A stretch of 64,000 bases of DNA from Maribacter polysiphoniae (GCF_003148665.1 NZ_QGGQ01000001.1:969298-1033297); one strand, 5' to 3'. Counted from the stretch's first letter, positions 9,775 to 17,801 are shown. The notes: generated by a model not told the origin, from the sequence alone. Numbers and translations: made by a program.

Positions 9775-9780
9775 CGTTAG

Positions 9781-10209
9781 CTAAATTTTTACAACGGAAA
9801 TTTTAAATGTTTTTTTAAAGACATTCCTTAAAACATAGAGTAACAGGTAATAAGGTACCAAGATCAAAAGGGATAAAATACCCGCCATCCATTCTTTTAA
9901 GAATAAGGAAGAGACCATTAATGTCAATACCATAAGTAGAAAAGGGAAAATATATGCCCAGAAAACGGCTTTTAGTCCCAGTCCTTTCTTTAAAATCACA
10001 TTAACCTGTTCATTCAAGGCAAAAGATTCATCTGTGCTGGAGATCTCCACTTCCTTGGAACCGGATTCGGAAATACCGCAAGTGCTTTTGGCACGGCACG
10101 ATTCACAATGAACATTTTCATCTAAGGAAATAATCAGCGAACCATTGTCCTTTTTTGAAATAACACCAGAGTGTACGTATGCATCTTTTTCTGATAACCT
10201 TGATTCCAT
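9781..10209 (-). CDS. RseC/MucC-type positive regulator of sigma(E)/SoxR-reducing protein
   Basis: The 142-residue protein has an N-terminal Cys-rich segment (HCESCRAKSTCGISES, about residues 34-49) and two adjacent membrane helices (about 80-125), the architecture of the RseC/MucC family that occurs at the head of rnf/rsx operons. It is the first gene of the operon, six bases before rnfB. A role in cluster handling or redox coupling of the Rnf complex is an inference from this constant linkage. Confidence 0.85.
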   Translation of the reverse strand: MESRLSEKDAYVHSGVISKKDNGSLIISLDENVHCESCRAKSTCGISESGSKEVEISSTDESFALNEQVNVILKKGLGLKAVFWAYIFPFLLMVLTLMVSSLFLKEWMAGILSLLILVPYYLLLYVLRNVFKKTFKISVVKI

Positions 10210-10243
10210 TTATAATGGGTGTTTGTCTCTTTTTTAGAGGCAA

Positions 10244-10286
10244 TAAAGTTAAGTTGATTGGTTAGGTCAGAACATGACATATGTCA
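10244..10286 (-). promoter_or_regulatory. Candidate rnf promoter with CRP/FNR-like palindrome
   Basis: Upstream of the rseC-like start, read on the minus strand, TAACTTTA (10251-10244) matches seven of eight positions of the Bacteroidota -7 box TAnnTTTG. A perfect 12-bp palindrome TGACATATGTCA lies at 10275-10286. It fits the TGA-N6-TCA pattern bound by CRP/FNR-family proteins and would be centred about 43 bp upstream of the inferred start. No good -33 TTTG is seen, so this is tentative. Confidence 0.4.
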
Positions 10287-10316
10287 GGATTTGGCGCATG
10301 GGTAGGTGGTTTATAG

Positions 10317-10339
10317 CTCTTTAGAATCATTCTAAAGAG
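10317..10339. repeat. 10-bp perfect inverted repeat between the two minus-strand operons
   Basis: CTCTTTAGAA (10317-10326) and TTCTAAAGAG (10330-10339) are perfect complements with a 3-nt spacer. It is between the intrinsic terminator and the rnf promoter region. It could be an operator for rnf or a second, backup hairpin; no T-run follows directly on the minus strand. Confidence 0.5.
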
Positions 10340-10352
10340 TGTTTCTTTAAAA

Positions 10353-10387
10353 AACAAGGGGCGAAATACATCATTTCGCCCCTTGTT
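10353..10387 (-). terminator. Intrinsic terminator of the RraA-like/isomerase operon
   Basis: A perfect 14-bp inverted repeat (AACAAGGGGCGAAA at 10353-10366, TTTCGCCCCTTGTT at 10374-10387) encloses a 7-nt loop. On the minus strand it is followed by a T-rich run (TTTTTT then AAAG). It lies 27 bp after the stop of the minus-strand gene ending at 10415, and keeps that transcript apart from rnf. A second perfect hairpin of 10 bp with a 3-nt loop sits just beyond it at 10317-10339. Confidence 0.85.
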
Positions 10388-10414
10388 AAATTGTAAATTA
10401 TTGATGGTAATATG

Positions 10415-11140
10415 TTATCGATTAGTCGTTTTGTTTTTCTTCCACGACTCAAACGCTTTTTTAATATTTTCATCAACAAGGGGGTAGAGGCCTATGACCG
10501 CATGTCCATTTTCAACTTGTTGTATGACATAATCCTCATATAAGGTCATCTGAACACATTCATCCGCTACTTCATCGGCTATATGGGCCGGTATTACCAT
10601 GACACCATCATCGTCACCCACTAAAATATCACCGGGAAATACGGCAACATCGCCACAACCTATAGGTTCATTGATTGCAATGGCTTGGTGAAGGGTTAAA
10701 TTGGTAGGAGCGGATGGTCGATTATGATAGGAAGGAAATTCCAATTCGGCAATCTCGGCGGAATCACGGAATCCGCCATCGGTGACGATTCCGGCGACAC
10801 CCCTCACCATTAACCGTGTCGCTAAGATGGAACCTGCCGATGCTGCCCGGGCATCTTTCCTGCTGTCGATAACCAAAACCGCACCCTTAGGACATTCTTC
10901 TACGGCAACCCTTTGAAGATGGTTTGGGTCTCGGAACACTTCTATTGGGTTGAGGTCTTCCCTTGCAGGAATGTATCTTAACGTATAAGCTTCGCCAACC
11001 ATGTTTGGTTTGTTCGGCTTTAAGGGTTTTACATCTTGAATGAATTGATTCTTCAAGCCTCTTTTAAAAAGACAGGTGGCTATGGTCGCTGTACTGACTT
11101 TTCGTAACTTCTCCTTGGTGGTAGGTAAGGTTGTACCCAT
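10415..11140 (-). CDS. RraA-family protein (class II aldolase/decarboxylase-like)
   Basis: The 241-residue protein has the RraA/HMG-aldolase fold signature: ILATRLMVRGVAGIVTDGGFRD (substrate/metal Asp and Arg in GGFRD), CGDVAVFPGDILVGDDDGVMVIP and a leading VEECPKGAVLVIDSRKDAR. Members act as 4-hydroxy-4-methyl-2-oxoglutarate aldolase/oxaloacetate decarboxylases, or as RNase E inhibitors in proteobacteria. The catabolic setting favours an aldolase or decarboxylase on a sugar-acid intermediate. It follows the isomerase-like gene by 24 bp on the same strand and divergently faces the alginate genes. The exact substrate cannot be read. Confidence 0.75.
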   Translation of the reverse strand: MGTTLPTTKEKLRKVSTATIATCLFKRGLKNQFIQDVKPLKPNKPNMVGEAYTLRYIPAREDLNPIEVFRDPNHLQRVAVEECPKGAVLVIDSRKDARAASAGSILATRLMVRGVAGIVTDGGFRDSAEIAELEFPSYHNRPSAPTNLTLHQAIAINEPIGCGDVAVFPGDILVGDDDGVMVIPAHIADEVADECVQMTLYEDYVIQQVENGHAVIGLYPLVDENIKKAFESWKKNKTTNR

Positions 11141-11164
11141 AGTATCGATATTTTGATCGTTGTT

Positions 11165-12118
11165 TTATTTAGCTTTTTGCCATGCCTCTTTTAGGAAGGT
11201 CAAGTCTTTTTTCATCTGTTGGAAAACCTCCTTCTGGGGAATGGATATTTCCGAAGCTCCCTTTTCGGCGCCACCAAGGTCATATTCTAAATGAAGGGAA
11301 ATCGGAACATTGATTTTATATTTCTTAAGTAACGAAAAGTACAGGTCAAAATTGACCATTCCCTCTCCCAAAGGGGTGTTTATCGGTTTCCATTTTCCGT
11401 TCACATTGCCCCATTTAAAATCCTTGATCACGATTGTTTTTATATAAGGACGTATGTGTCTTAAGCCTAACTCCCAACAGGAACCTCCTTCGACCACTGC
11501 ATGTCTAATATCGTATTGACAGCCCATATATTCATTTTGGGTATGTGAGAGAATCGGTGGTAAATCCCAAATTGGGGCACCGACATGGTTGCCGGCATGA
11601 TTTTGATAGCATCCTATTAGTCCATACTTTTTATTAAGGATTTCCAATTCCTTGAATTGTTGACCGAAAATGGCCTGACTCTCCGTAATGGTACGGTCTT
11701 CTGGATAGGTAAGCCATCCTGTGCGGTAATGGGTCAACCCCAAGGAACCGGCTGTTTTCAAAACGGATAAGGTCTCCTTTTTTTCGGCATCGAGAATGTT
11801 GGTCGTCATCATTTGAGGAAGCAAATCGTTTTTTTGCATCGCCTCAACAGCTTTTGGCAATTCATCGACGACTTTCTCAGGGGATACATGGCCTTTGGGT
11901 CTCACCGTTAAGTCAAGTCCATTAAAACCCATTTCAGCAGTAGCTTCCGACATGGCATTATAGTCCAAGAATTGAAGATGCTTCGAAAACAAGAACACTT
12001 TGGGTAATTCGGAAGTGTTTTCTTTAAATAAATTACCTGCAATACCCGATAAAGGAAGGATCATGGCGGAACCGGCAAGGGTTGATTGTTTTAGGAAGTG
12101 TCTTCTAGTGTGTTTCAT
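11165..12118 (-). CDS. Tat-exported sugar phosphate isomerase/epimerase-like TIM barrel
   Basis: The start at 12118 gives a 317-residue protein beginning MKHTRRHFLKQSTLAGSA, a clear twin-arginine signal (TRRHFLK) followed by a hydrophobic stretch. An upstream in-frame start would add 16 residues before the signal and is less likely. The mature part resembles xylose-isomerase-like TIM barrels (AP endonuclease 2 family), with QNHAGNHVGAPIWD, DIRHAVVEGG and HLEYDLGG holding probable metal ligands. It forms a two-gene operon with the RraA-like gene. Such pairs recur in sugar-acid loci, but the reaction is unknown. Confidence 0.7.
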   Translation of the reverse strand: MKHTRRHFLKQSTLAGSAMILPLSGIAGNLFKENTSELPKVFLFSKHLQFLDYNAMSEATAEMGFNGLDLTVRPKGHVSPEKVVDELPKAVEAMQKNDLLPQMMTTNILDAEKKETLSVLKTAGSLGLTHYRTGWLTYPEDRTITESQAIFGQQFKELEILNKKYGLIGCYQNHAGNHVGAPIWDLPPILSHTQNEYMGCQYDIRHAVVEGGSCWELGLRHIRPYIKTIVIKDFKWGNVNGKWKPINTPLGEGMVNFDLYFSLLKKYKINVPISLHLEYDLGGAEKGASEISIPQKEVFQQMKKDLTFLKEAWQKAK

Positions 12119-12374
12119 TCGTTCCGGTTTTAAGGTTGTTCTTTGTTTATACAATCGAATATACAAGCTCGGTATAATTTTTAGGATTACCTACTGAATA
12201 GGATGACTTCATGATTTTCGTTAAACTCCTAAATCCTCAAAGTTTCATTTTGCCAACCTATAGTCCATAATGGATAAAACAGGAGGCAACTAAAGGTGTT
12301 TCTAAATCACCTTTTTGCCGTTTACATATTAAGTGGCTTATAGGATTATCAGTTTAGGATTTTAATGTTAAAAA
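12119..12374. other. Divergent intergenic region
   Basis: The gap between the minus-strand isomerase-like gene and the PL6 gene is about 316 bp. Apart from the PL6 promoter and operators at 12375-12426 (listed separately), I see no hairpin, ORF or repeat that I would call. A promoter for the minus-strand operon must lie here but I could not identify it. Confidence 0.5.
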
Positions 12375-12405
12375 TTTGTCAGCTCCACAAATATACATAT
12401 ATTTG
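12375..12405 (+). promoter_or_regulatory. Bacteroidota-type promoter of the PL6-PL17-kdgF operon
   Basis: TTTG at 12375-12378, exactly 19 bp, then TATATTTG at 12398-12405. This is a perfect match to the Bacteroidota sigma consensus TTTG-N19-TAnnTTTG. The start of transcription should fall near 12412, giving a leader of about 22 nt before the ATG at 12435. The -7 box overlaps the first palindromic operator. Confidence 0.75.
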
Positions 12406-12426
12406 GTAAACCAAACTGGTTAACCA
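12402..12426. promoter_or_regulatory. Two phased palindromic operator sites, PL6 promoter
   Basis: Site 1 is TTTGGTAAACCAAA (12402-12415, TTTGGT/ACCAAA arms). Site 2 is TGGTTAACCA (12417-12426, perfect palindrome). Their centres are 13 bp apart. The same pattern recurs before susC (three sites) and, less complete, before the GntR gene. A GntR/FadR dimer site is the natural reading, with repression by covering the -7 box. Confidence 0.65.
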
Positions 12427-12434
12427 ATTATAGT

Positions 12435-14768
12435 ATGAAACGTGTTATTCTATTTGCTTCCATAATATTTTTATCGATTTTAGCATCCTGTAACCCCAAA
12501 ACCGAGGGAAATACGGTAAAGAGTGTCCAGGAATTCAATGATGCTGTTAAAAATGCAAATCCAGGGGATGTCATTACATTGGCCAATGGGGTTTGGAAAG
12601 ATGCTGAACTGGTTTTTGAAGGCCATGGAACGGAAAAAGAACCGATTACCCTTACCGTGGAGGAAAAAGGGAAGGTTACGCTAGAGGGAGCCTCGAACCT
12701 TCAGATAGCAGGGGAATATTTAATTGTCGACGGACTCGTTTTCAAAAATGGATATACACCAACAAATGCAGTTATTTCATTTAGGAAAAACAAAAAGGAA
12801 ATCGCAAATAATTGTCGTTTAACAGAATGTGTTATCGATAATTATAACAATCCAGAGCGTCATGTCCAGGATTATTGGATTACCATATATGGGAAAAACA
12901 ATCGTATTGACCATAACCATATTGTTGGTAAAAAGAATTTGGGTGTTACCATGATTGTTGGTTTGGATACTGAGGACAGCTGGCAGAACAATCATAAAAT
13001 AGATCATAATTATTTTGGTCCCCGACCTACCTTTGGGAATAATGGGGGAGAGACCCTACGCATCGGTACAAGTCATCATGCCATGGAAAATTCAAGTACC
13101 TTGGTTGAGTCCAATTATTTTGATAGATGTAATGGCGAGCATGAGATCATTTCGAACAAATCCTGTAATAACACCTTTAAGTATAATACATTTTACGAAT
13201 GTACAGGTACATTGACCATGCGACATGGTAATGAGACATTGGTTGATGGTAATGTCTTTATAGGGAACAACAAACCAAGTACTGGGGGGGTTCGGGTAAT
13301 CAACGAATCGCAAACGGTCATAAATAATTACCATATCGGATTAACAGGGTACCGTTTTAGGGGTGCATTCGTAATGATGAATGGTGTGCCTAATTCACCA
13401 CCTAACCGTTATGTGCCGGTTATTGATTCCAAAGTAAGGAATAACACGTTTATCAATTGTGACAATATACAGTTATGTGCAGGAAGTGATGCCGAAAGAA
13501 GTCAGGCACCCAGCACTTCAGAGATTTCAGAAAACATTTTTTATCACGAAAACAAAAAGAATCTCTTCACGGTGTATGATGATATCAGTGGTATAACATT
13601 TAAGGATAATATTCTAGGTAAAAACCTGGAAGTTGATATCCCTAGTGGATTCACCCATGCGGATATGCAATTGGTAAAAAACGAACAGGGATTTCTGATA
13701 CCTACTTCGGATAAGATAAAAAATGAGGTTACGATTAGTCCAAATATTGCAACCAAGGAGAATACGGGAATAGCATGGTATTCGAAAAAAGATAAGGGTG
13801 TAGCGTTAAATTCTGGGGAAACCATTCAAGTTGAGCCGGGAATCAATACCTTGTTTGAAGCAACAAGGAACTCCAATCCTGGGGATGTTATTGAGTTGGT
13901 TTCTGGTGAAACCTATTTATTGACCAAAGCGGTTAAGGTTAATCATCCCTTGACCTTCAAGTCTTCTGGAAAAGAAAAGGCGGTTATCTTATTTGAGCGT
14001 ATGATGGCCTTTGAGATACAGAATGGTGGTAGTCTGTCATTGGAGAATGTGAAATTCGATGGTGCCAGTTCGCCCGATTATGCTGGAAATGCCGTGATTA
14101 GTACAAGTAAAAAGTCCATGATCGAAAACTATAGGTTGTTTATAGATAATTGTGATTTTGAAAATTTTACCGTGAATCATTCTTTTGATGTGTTGAGGGT
14201 CTCTAAGGGAACATTTGCGGATACCATTAGTATCCAAAATTCAAAATTCAGGAATATTACGGGCCATATCGCTGCATTGGATAAAGAGACTGATGATATC
14301 GGGGCATACAACGTTGAATATCTTATAATGAAAAACAACGTACTTAAGGATGTGCAAGGTGCTGCATTACGATTGTACAGGGGAGGAAAAGATGAAAGTA
14401 CCTTTGGTCCTTTCTTGGAATTGGAACATAATACATTGGATAATGTAGGTTTTGGTTCCAAAAACAAATACAAAACAGCCTTGTCGTTATATGGTGTTCA
14501 GGTTATCGACATCAAGGATAACCTTTTCAACAAGACCAAAGGGATCGAAATGCATTTGGTGGTAGGGGAACCTGTTGTGAATGTAAAGAACAATGACTTT
14601 TATAAATCGGATCTGCTTAAGGTTACCGGGGACCAAAAATACAATGTGGAGAATCTTTGGACCTTACCTATTGAGTTTGCCAACGAATCCGATTATATCC
14701 TAAAGGGGAATTCCCCATTGGTAAATAAGGCAACAGATGGTTTAAGCCTGGGTGTTGTTAAAAATTAA
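12435..14768 (+). CDS. Alginate lyase, polysaccharide lyase family 6 (lipoprotein)
   Basis: The 777-residue protein has a lipoprotein signal (LASC, Cys about residue 19). Residues 25-410 form the PL6 (chondroitinase B-like) parallel beta-helix. The catalytic base and acid are visible as Lys242 (ISNKSC) and Arg263 (LTMRHG), 21 residues apart as in the characterised PL6 enzyme AlyGC (Lys220/Arg241). GGETLRIGTS supplies the acidic calcium-site region. Residues 440-777 make a second beta-helix-like domain, so this is the two-domain PL6 type. It heads an operon with PL17 and kdgF behind a GntR-type operator. It would act at the outer membrane on alginate polymer or oligomers. Confidence 0.92.
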   Translation: MKRVILFASIIFLSILASCNPKTEGNTVKSVQEFNDAVKNANPGDVITLANGVWKDAELVFEGHGTEKEPITLTVEEKGKVTLEGASNLQIAGEYLIVDGLVFKNGYTPTNAVISFRKNKKEIANNCRLTECVIDNYNNPERHVQDYWITIYGKNNRIDHNHIVGKKNLGVTMIVGLDTEDSWQNNHKIDHNYFGPRPTFGNNGGETLRIGTSHHAMENSSTLVESNYFDRCNGEHEIISNKSCNNTFKYNTFYECTGTLTMRHGNETLVDGNVFIGNNKPSTGGVRVINESQTVINNYHIGLTGYRFRGAFVMMNGVPNSPPNRYVPVIDSKVRNNTFINCDNIQLCAGSDAERSQAPSTSEISENIFYHENKKNLFTVYDDISGITFKDNILGKNLEVDIPSGFTHADMQLVKNEQGFLIPTSDKIKNEVTISPNIATKENTGIAWYSKKDKGVALNSGETIQVEPGINTLFEATRNSNPGDVIELVSGETYLLTKAVKVNHPLTFKSSGKEKAVILFERMMAFEIQNGGSLSLENVKFDGASSPDYAGNAVISTSKKSMIENYRLFIDNCDFENFTVNHSFDVLRVSKGTFADTISIQNSKFRNITGHIAALDKETDDIGAYNVEYLIMKNNVLKDVQGAALRLYRGGKDESTFGPFLELEHNTLDNVGFGSKNKYKTALSLYGVQVIDIKDNLFNKTKGIEMHLVVGEPVVNVKNNDFYKSDLLKVTGDQKYNVENLWTLPIEFANESDYILKGNSPLVNKATDGLSLGVVKN

Positions 14769-14772
14769 AACT

Positions 14773-17025
14773 ATGAGGTTCATTGCATATTTATTACGTC
14801 GAGTTCTTGTCTTATGCTGTTTGATAACTTTTTTGGTTGGAGCGGAAGGGTTTTCCCAAGAACATCCAAATTTGATTCTTACCAAAGCCGGGGTTGAAAA
14901 AATAAGGGCGGAATTAGGGGGTATTCCCATTTTTGACGCAACCTTAAAACAAGTGAAGGAAGAGGTTGATGCCGAAATAGCAATGGGCATCCATACCCCG
15001 ATTCCGAAAGATTATTCAGGGGGGTATACCCACGAGCGTCACAAAAGGAATTTCATTATCCTTCAAAAGGCAGGGGTGTTGTTCCAGATTCTTGAAGATG
15101 AAAAATATGCTGTTTATGTGCGGGATATGCTGTTTCAATATGAGGCCATGTATAAAGATTTACCGGTGCACCCCAAAGAACGATCATATGCCCGTGGAAA
15201 ATTGTTTTGGCAATGTCTCAATGATTCAAACTGGTTGGTGTATGTGAGTCAGGCCTATGATTGCGTATATGATTGGTTTTCTAAAAAAGAACGAAAAAAA
15301 TTGGAGAAAAACCTGTTTAGGCCCTTTGCCGATTTTATTTCGGTAGGTAATCCACAGTTCTACAATAGGGTTCATAACCATAGTACCTGGGGCAATGCGG
15401 CCGTAGGAATGATTGGGTTGGTCATGAATGATGATGAACTTATAGAACGGGCATTATACGGTATAAAGGATGTGAAATTGGATGTGAATGCCAAGGATAA
15501 TGACGGTGGATTTATACAGTCAAAAGATAAGAAGGCCGGATTTTTGGCCAATTTGGACGAGCCTTTCTCCCCGGATGGTTATTATACCGAAGGACCGTAC
15601 TATCAGAGGTACGCCATGTACCCATTCTTGATTTTTGCGGAAGGGTTGCAGAATGTGAGGCCAGAACTCAATATTTTTGCCCATAAGGATAGCGTTCTTT
15701 TAAAGTCGGTCAATGCCTTATTGAATCTTTCCGATAAGGATGGGGAGTTTTTTCCATTGAACGATGGTCAAAAAGGAATGTCCTATTATTCCAGGGAATT
15801 GGTAACGGCGGTTGATATTGCTTATCATTTTGGAGGATATAATGCGGAATTATTGAGTGTAGCTGAAAAACAGGACCGTGTGGTTTTGGATGATTCAGGG
15901 CTGTCTGTTGCTTTGGGGCTAAAGGAAAACAAGGCAAAGCCATTTCCTAAAAAATCAATTTTGCTTAGTGATGGTCCAGAAGGAAACGAAGGTGGTGTGG
16001 GTATTATTCGATATGGCAATGAAGAGCTTTCATTGGTTTTTAAATATGCGGCCCAAGGACTAAGCCATGGCCATTATGACAAACTATCGTTTTCATTGTA
16101 TGATGAAGGGGATGAGGTGCTTCAAGATTATGGTTTGGCCCGGTTTGTCAATATAGAACAAAAGGGTGGTGGTAATTATTTAAAGGAAAATAAAACATGG
16201 GCAAAACAGACCGTAGCCCATAACACAGTGGTCCAGAATATGACTTCCCATTTTAAGGGCAAATATGAAATAGGGAGTGAACATCATTCGGAGTTGTTCT
16301 TTTCGGATATCAGTGATCCCGACTTCCAGGTTATCAGCGCCAAGGAAGTAAACGCCTATCCGGGTACGTCGATGCACAGGACAATGGCGATGATAAAGGA
16401 TACTGATTTTGAGCGACCCTTTGTTTTGGATGTCTTTAAAATAACATCCGATAGCGAAAACCAGTATGACCTTCCCTTTTATTTTATGGGCCAGGTGATG
16501 AAGACTAATTTTGAATACGATACGCCGACTAGCTTACAGGCAATGGGTGGCGATAATGGCTATCAACACCTTTGGTTGGAAGGGAAGGGGAAACCTTCTG
16601 GGGACAATACCAAGTTATCGTGGTTGAACCAAGGGCATTTTTACACTTTGACCACGACGGCGGATAGTTCCGATGAACTGCTTTTTACAAGATTAGGGGC
16701 CAGTGACCCCGAATTCAATCTACGAAGGGATGCCGCTTTTATGGTACGGAGAAAAGCACGGAACACAGTGTTTGTCTCAGTGGTTGAACCCCATGGCCAT
16801 TATAGTGCCGTATCTGAGTTTGCCGTAAATTCAAATAGCAGTATTGCGCATTTGGGGCTGATATATGATGATGAAAATTATACAGGTGTGGCTATCGAGG
16901 ATAAGGAAGGCAATACTCTGATTTTTATTCAGTCAAATACAAACGGATCCTCGAAAGCGCAGCATAGGTTAAAAATCAAGGATAAGGAATATCAATGGAC
17001 AGGTCCTTATTATTTTAAACAATAA
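14773..17025 (+). CDS. Oligoalginate lyase, polysaccharide lyase family 17
   Basis: The 750-residue protein starts at the ATG four bases after the PL6 stop; a GTG at 14752 would overlap PL6. A signal peptide ends near GFSQ (about residue 28). Residues 45-330 form the (alpha/alpha)n toroid with NHSTWGN (Asn202, His203, catalytic-site pair of PL17) and GYYTEGPYYQRY (residues 269-280) holding the candidate catalytic Tyr. Residues 400-740 form the heparinase II/III-like beta-sheet domain, with SHGHYDKLSF. The family releases unsaturated monomers exolytically from oligoalginate, supplying KdgF. Confidence 0.92.
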   Translation: MRFIAYLLRRVLVLCCLITFLVGAEGFSQEHPNLILTKAGVEKIRAELGGIPIFDATLKQVKEEVDAEIAMGIHTPIPKDYSGGYTHERHKRNFIILQKAGVLFQILEDEKYAVYVRDMLFQYEAMYKDLPVHPKERSYARGKLFWQCLNDSNWLVYVSQAYDCVYDWFSKKERKKLEKNLFRPFADFISVGNPQFYNRVHNHSTWGNAAVGMIGLVMNDDELIERALYGIKDVKLDVNAKDNDGGFIQSKDKKAGFLANLDEPFSPDGYYTEGPYYQRYAMYPFLIFAEGLQNVRPELNIFAHKDSVLLKSVNALLNLSDKDGEFFPLNDGQKGMSYYSRELVTAVDIAYHFGGYNAELLSVAEKQDRVVLDDSGLSVALGLKENKAKPFPKKSILLSDGPEGNEGGVGIIRYGNEELSLVFKYAAQGLSHGHYDKLSFSLYDEGDEVLQDYGLARFVNIEQKGGGNYLKENKTWAKQTVAHNTVVQNMTSHFKGKYEIGSEHHSELFFSDISDPDFQVISAKEVNAYPGTSMHRTMAMIKDTDFERPFVLDVFKITSDSENQYDLPFYFMGQVMKTNFEYDTPTSLQAMGGDNGYQHLWLEGKGKPSGDNTKLSWLNQGHFYTLTTTADSSDELLFTRLGASDPEFNLRRDAAFMVRRKARNTVFVSVVEPHGHYSAVSEFAVNSNSSIAHLGLIYDDENYTGVAIEDKEGNTLIFIQSNTNGSSKAQHRLKIKDKEYQWTGPYYFKQ

Positions 17026-17126
17026 ATAAATTAAAATTATGAACCTTCCGTAAGGAGAACCTGATACTACGGGAATTAATTAATGGAAGCAACATATGAC
17101 CTTTAAAAAACAATAAATATAAACAT

Positions 17127-17504
17127 ATGAAACGATTTAGTGAAAAGTACATTATCTCAAAAGAAATACAATGGGAAGAACTTGGAGGAGGGGTATCAAG
17201 AAAGTTCTTGGGTTACGATAACCAAATCATGATGGTAAAAGTGAAGTTTGAGAAAGGGGCATTGGGTGCGCCACATCAACATTTTCACACACAAGCTACC
17301 TATTGTGTCTCAGGTAAATTTGAGTTTGATATTGATGGGGAAAAGAAAATCATAGAAGGAGGGGATGGAGTGTATATTGAGCCAAATTTATTGCACAGTG
17401 CAGTTTGTTTGGAAGAAGGGATGCTAATAGACACATTCAGTCCTGTAAGGGAAGATTTCTTGAGTGGTGGTGAGGTATCTTATTTTGGGGATAAAGAGGC
17501 CTAA
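17127..17504 (+). CDS. kdgF: KdgF, unsaturated uronate ring-opening cupin
   Basis: The 125-residue single-domain cupin has metal ligands His50, His52, Gln56 and His90 (PHQHFHTQ and PNLLHS). The C-terminal FSPVREDFL motif is typical of KdgF. The enzyme converts 4,5-unsaturated monouronates from alginate or pectin to the linear 4-deoxy-5-keto uronate. It is third in the PL6-PL17-kdgF operon and is followed by a strong terminator. It has no signal peptide, so it acts in the cytoplasm, which implies that monomers are imported before ring opening. Confidence 0.92.
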   Translation: MKRFSEKYIISKEIQWEELGGGVSRKFLGYDNQIMMVKVKFEKGALGAPHQHFHTQATYCVSGKFEFDIDGEKKIIEGGDGVYIEPNLLHSAVCLEEGMLIDTFSPVREDFLSGGEVSYFGDKEA

Positions 17505-17594
17505 TATAAAAACCACTAGTCCTATTCATGAGGATTTTATGGAATAGCCCCTCACTATGAGGTGTTTTGCGTATTTCATAAAAATAAGGGTGTT

Positions 17595-17648
17595 AAAATC
17601 CAAAACAAATTAAAATTTAACATTTAATTCTGTTTTGGATTTTTTTTT
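17595..17648 (+). terminator. Intrinsic terminator after kdgF
   Basis: A perfect 13-bp inverted repeat (AAAATCCAAAACA at 17595-17607, TGTTTTGGATTTT at 17631-17643) is followed by an unbroken T-run to 17648. It ends the PL6-PL17-kdgF transcript and lies directly before the susC promoter, so the two units are transcribed independently. Confidence 0.88.
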
Positions 17649-17663
17649 AACACATATATAACA

Positions 17664-17671
17664 TATATTTG
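17664..17671 (+). promoter_or_regulatory. -7 box of the susC promoter
   Basis: TATATTTG matches TAnnTTTG perfectly and sits in the same context (ACATATATTTGG) as the PL6 promoter. At the expected -33 position the sequence is TTTT rather than TTTG. A start near 17678 gives a leader of roughly 320 nt before susC. Confidence 0.6.
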
Positions 17672-17707
17672 GTTATCCAAATTGGTCAACCAGTTTGGGT
17701 AACCAAA
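17668..17707. promoter_or_regulatory. Triple phased palindromic operator, susC promoter
   Basis: Three sites follow each other with centres exactly 13 bp apart: TTTGG-TTAT-CCAAA (17668-17681), TTGGT-CA-ACCAG (17682-17693) and TTTGG-GTAA-CCAAA (17694-17707). They resemble the two sites at the PL6 promoter. The first overlaps the -7 box. Binding by the GntR/FadR protein encoded at 24758 is inferred. Confidence 0.65.
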
Positions 17708-17773
17708 AAAAACTAGATAAATGAATGCTAACTCAAACAAAATAAATATTCAATGAAACTAGATGGATAGTAC

Positions 17774-17801
17774 AAAAAAAAGGATAGGTGCCAGCCTATC
17801 C
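17774..17801 (-). terminator. Antisense-strand intrinsic terminator inside the susC leader
   Basis: On the minus strand GGATAGG-CTGGCA-CCTATCC (17801-17782) is followed by eight T residues (17781-17774). This is a textbook intrinsic terminator pointing away from susC. No plausible minus-strand protein gene ends here, so it probably ends a short antisense RNA that begins within the susC leader or its first codons. Confidence 0.6.
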
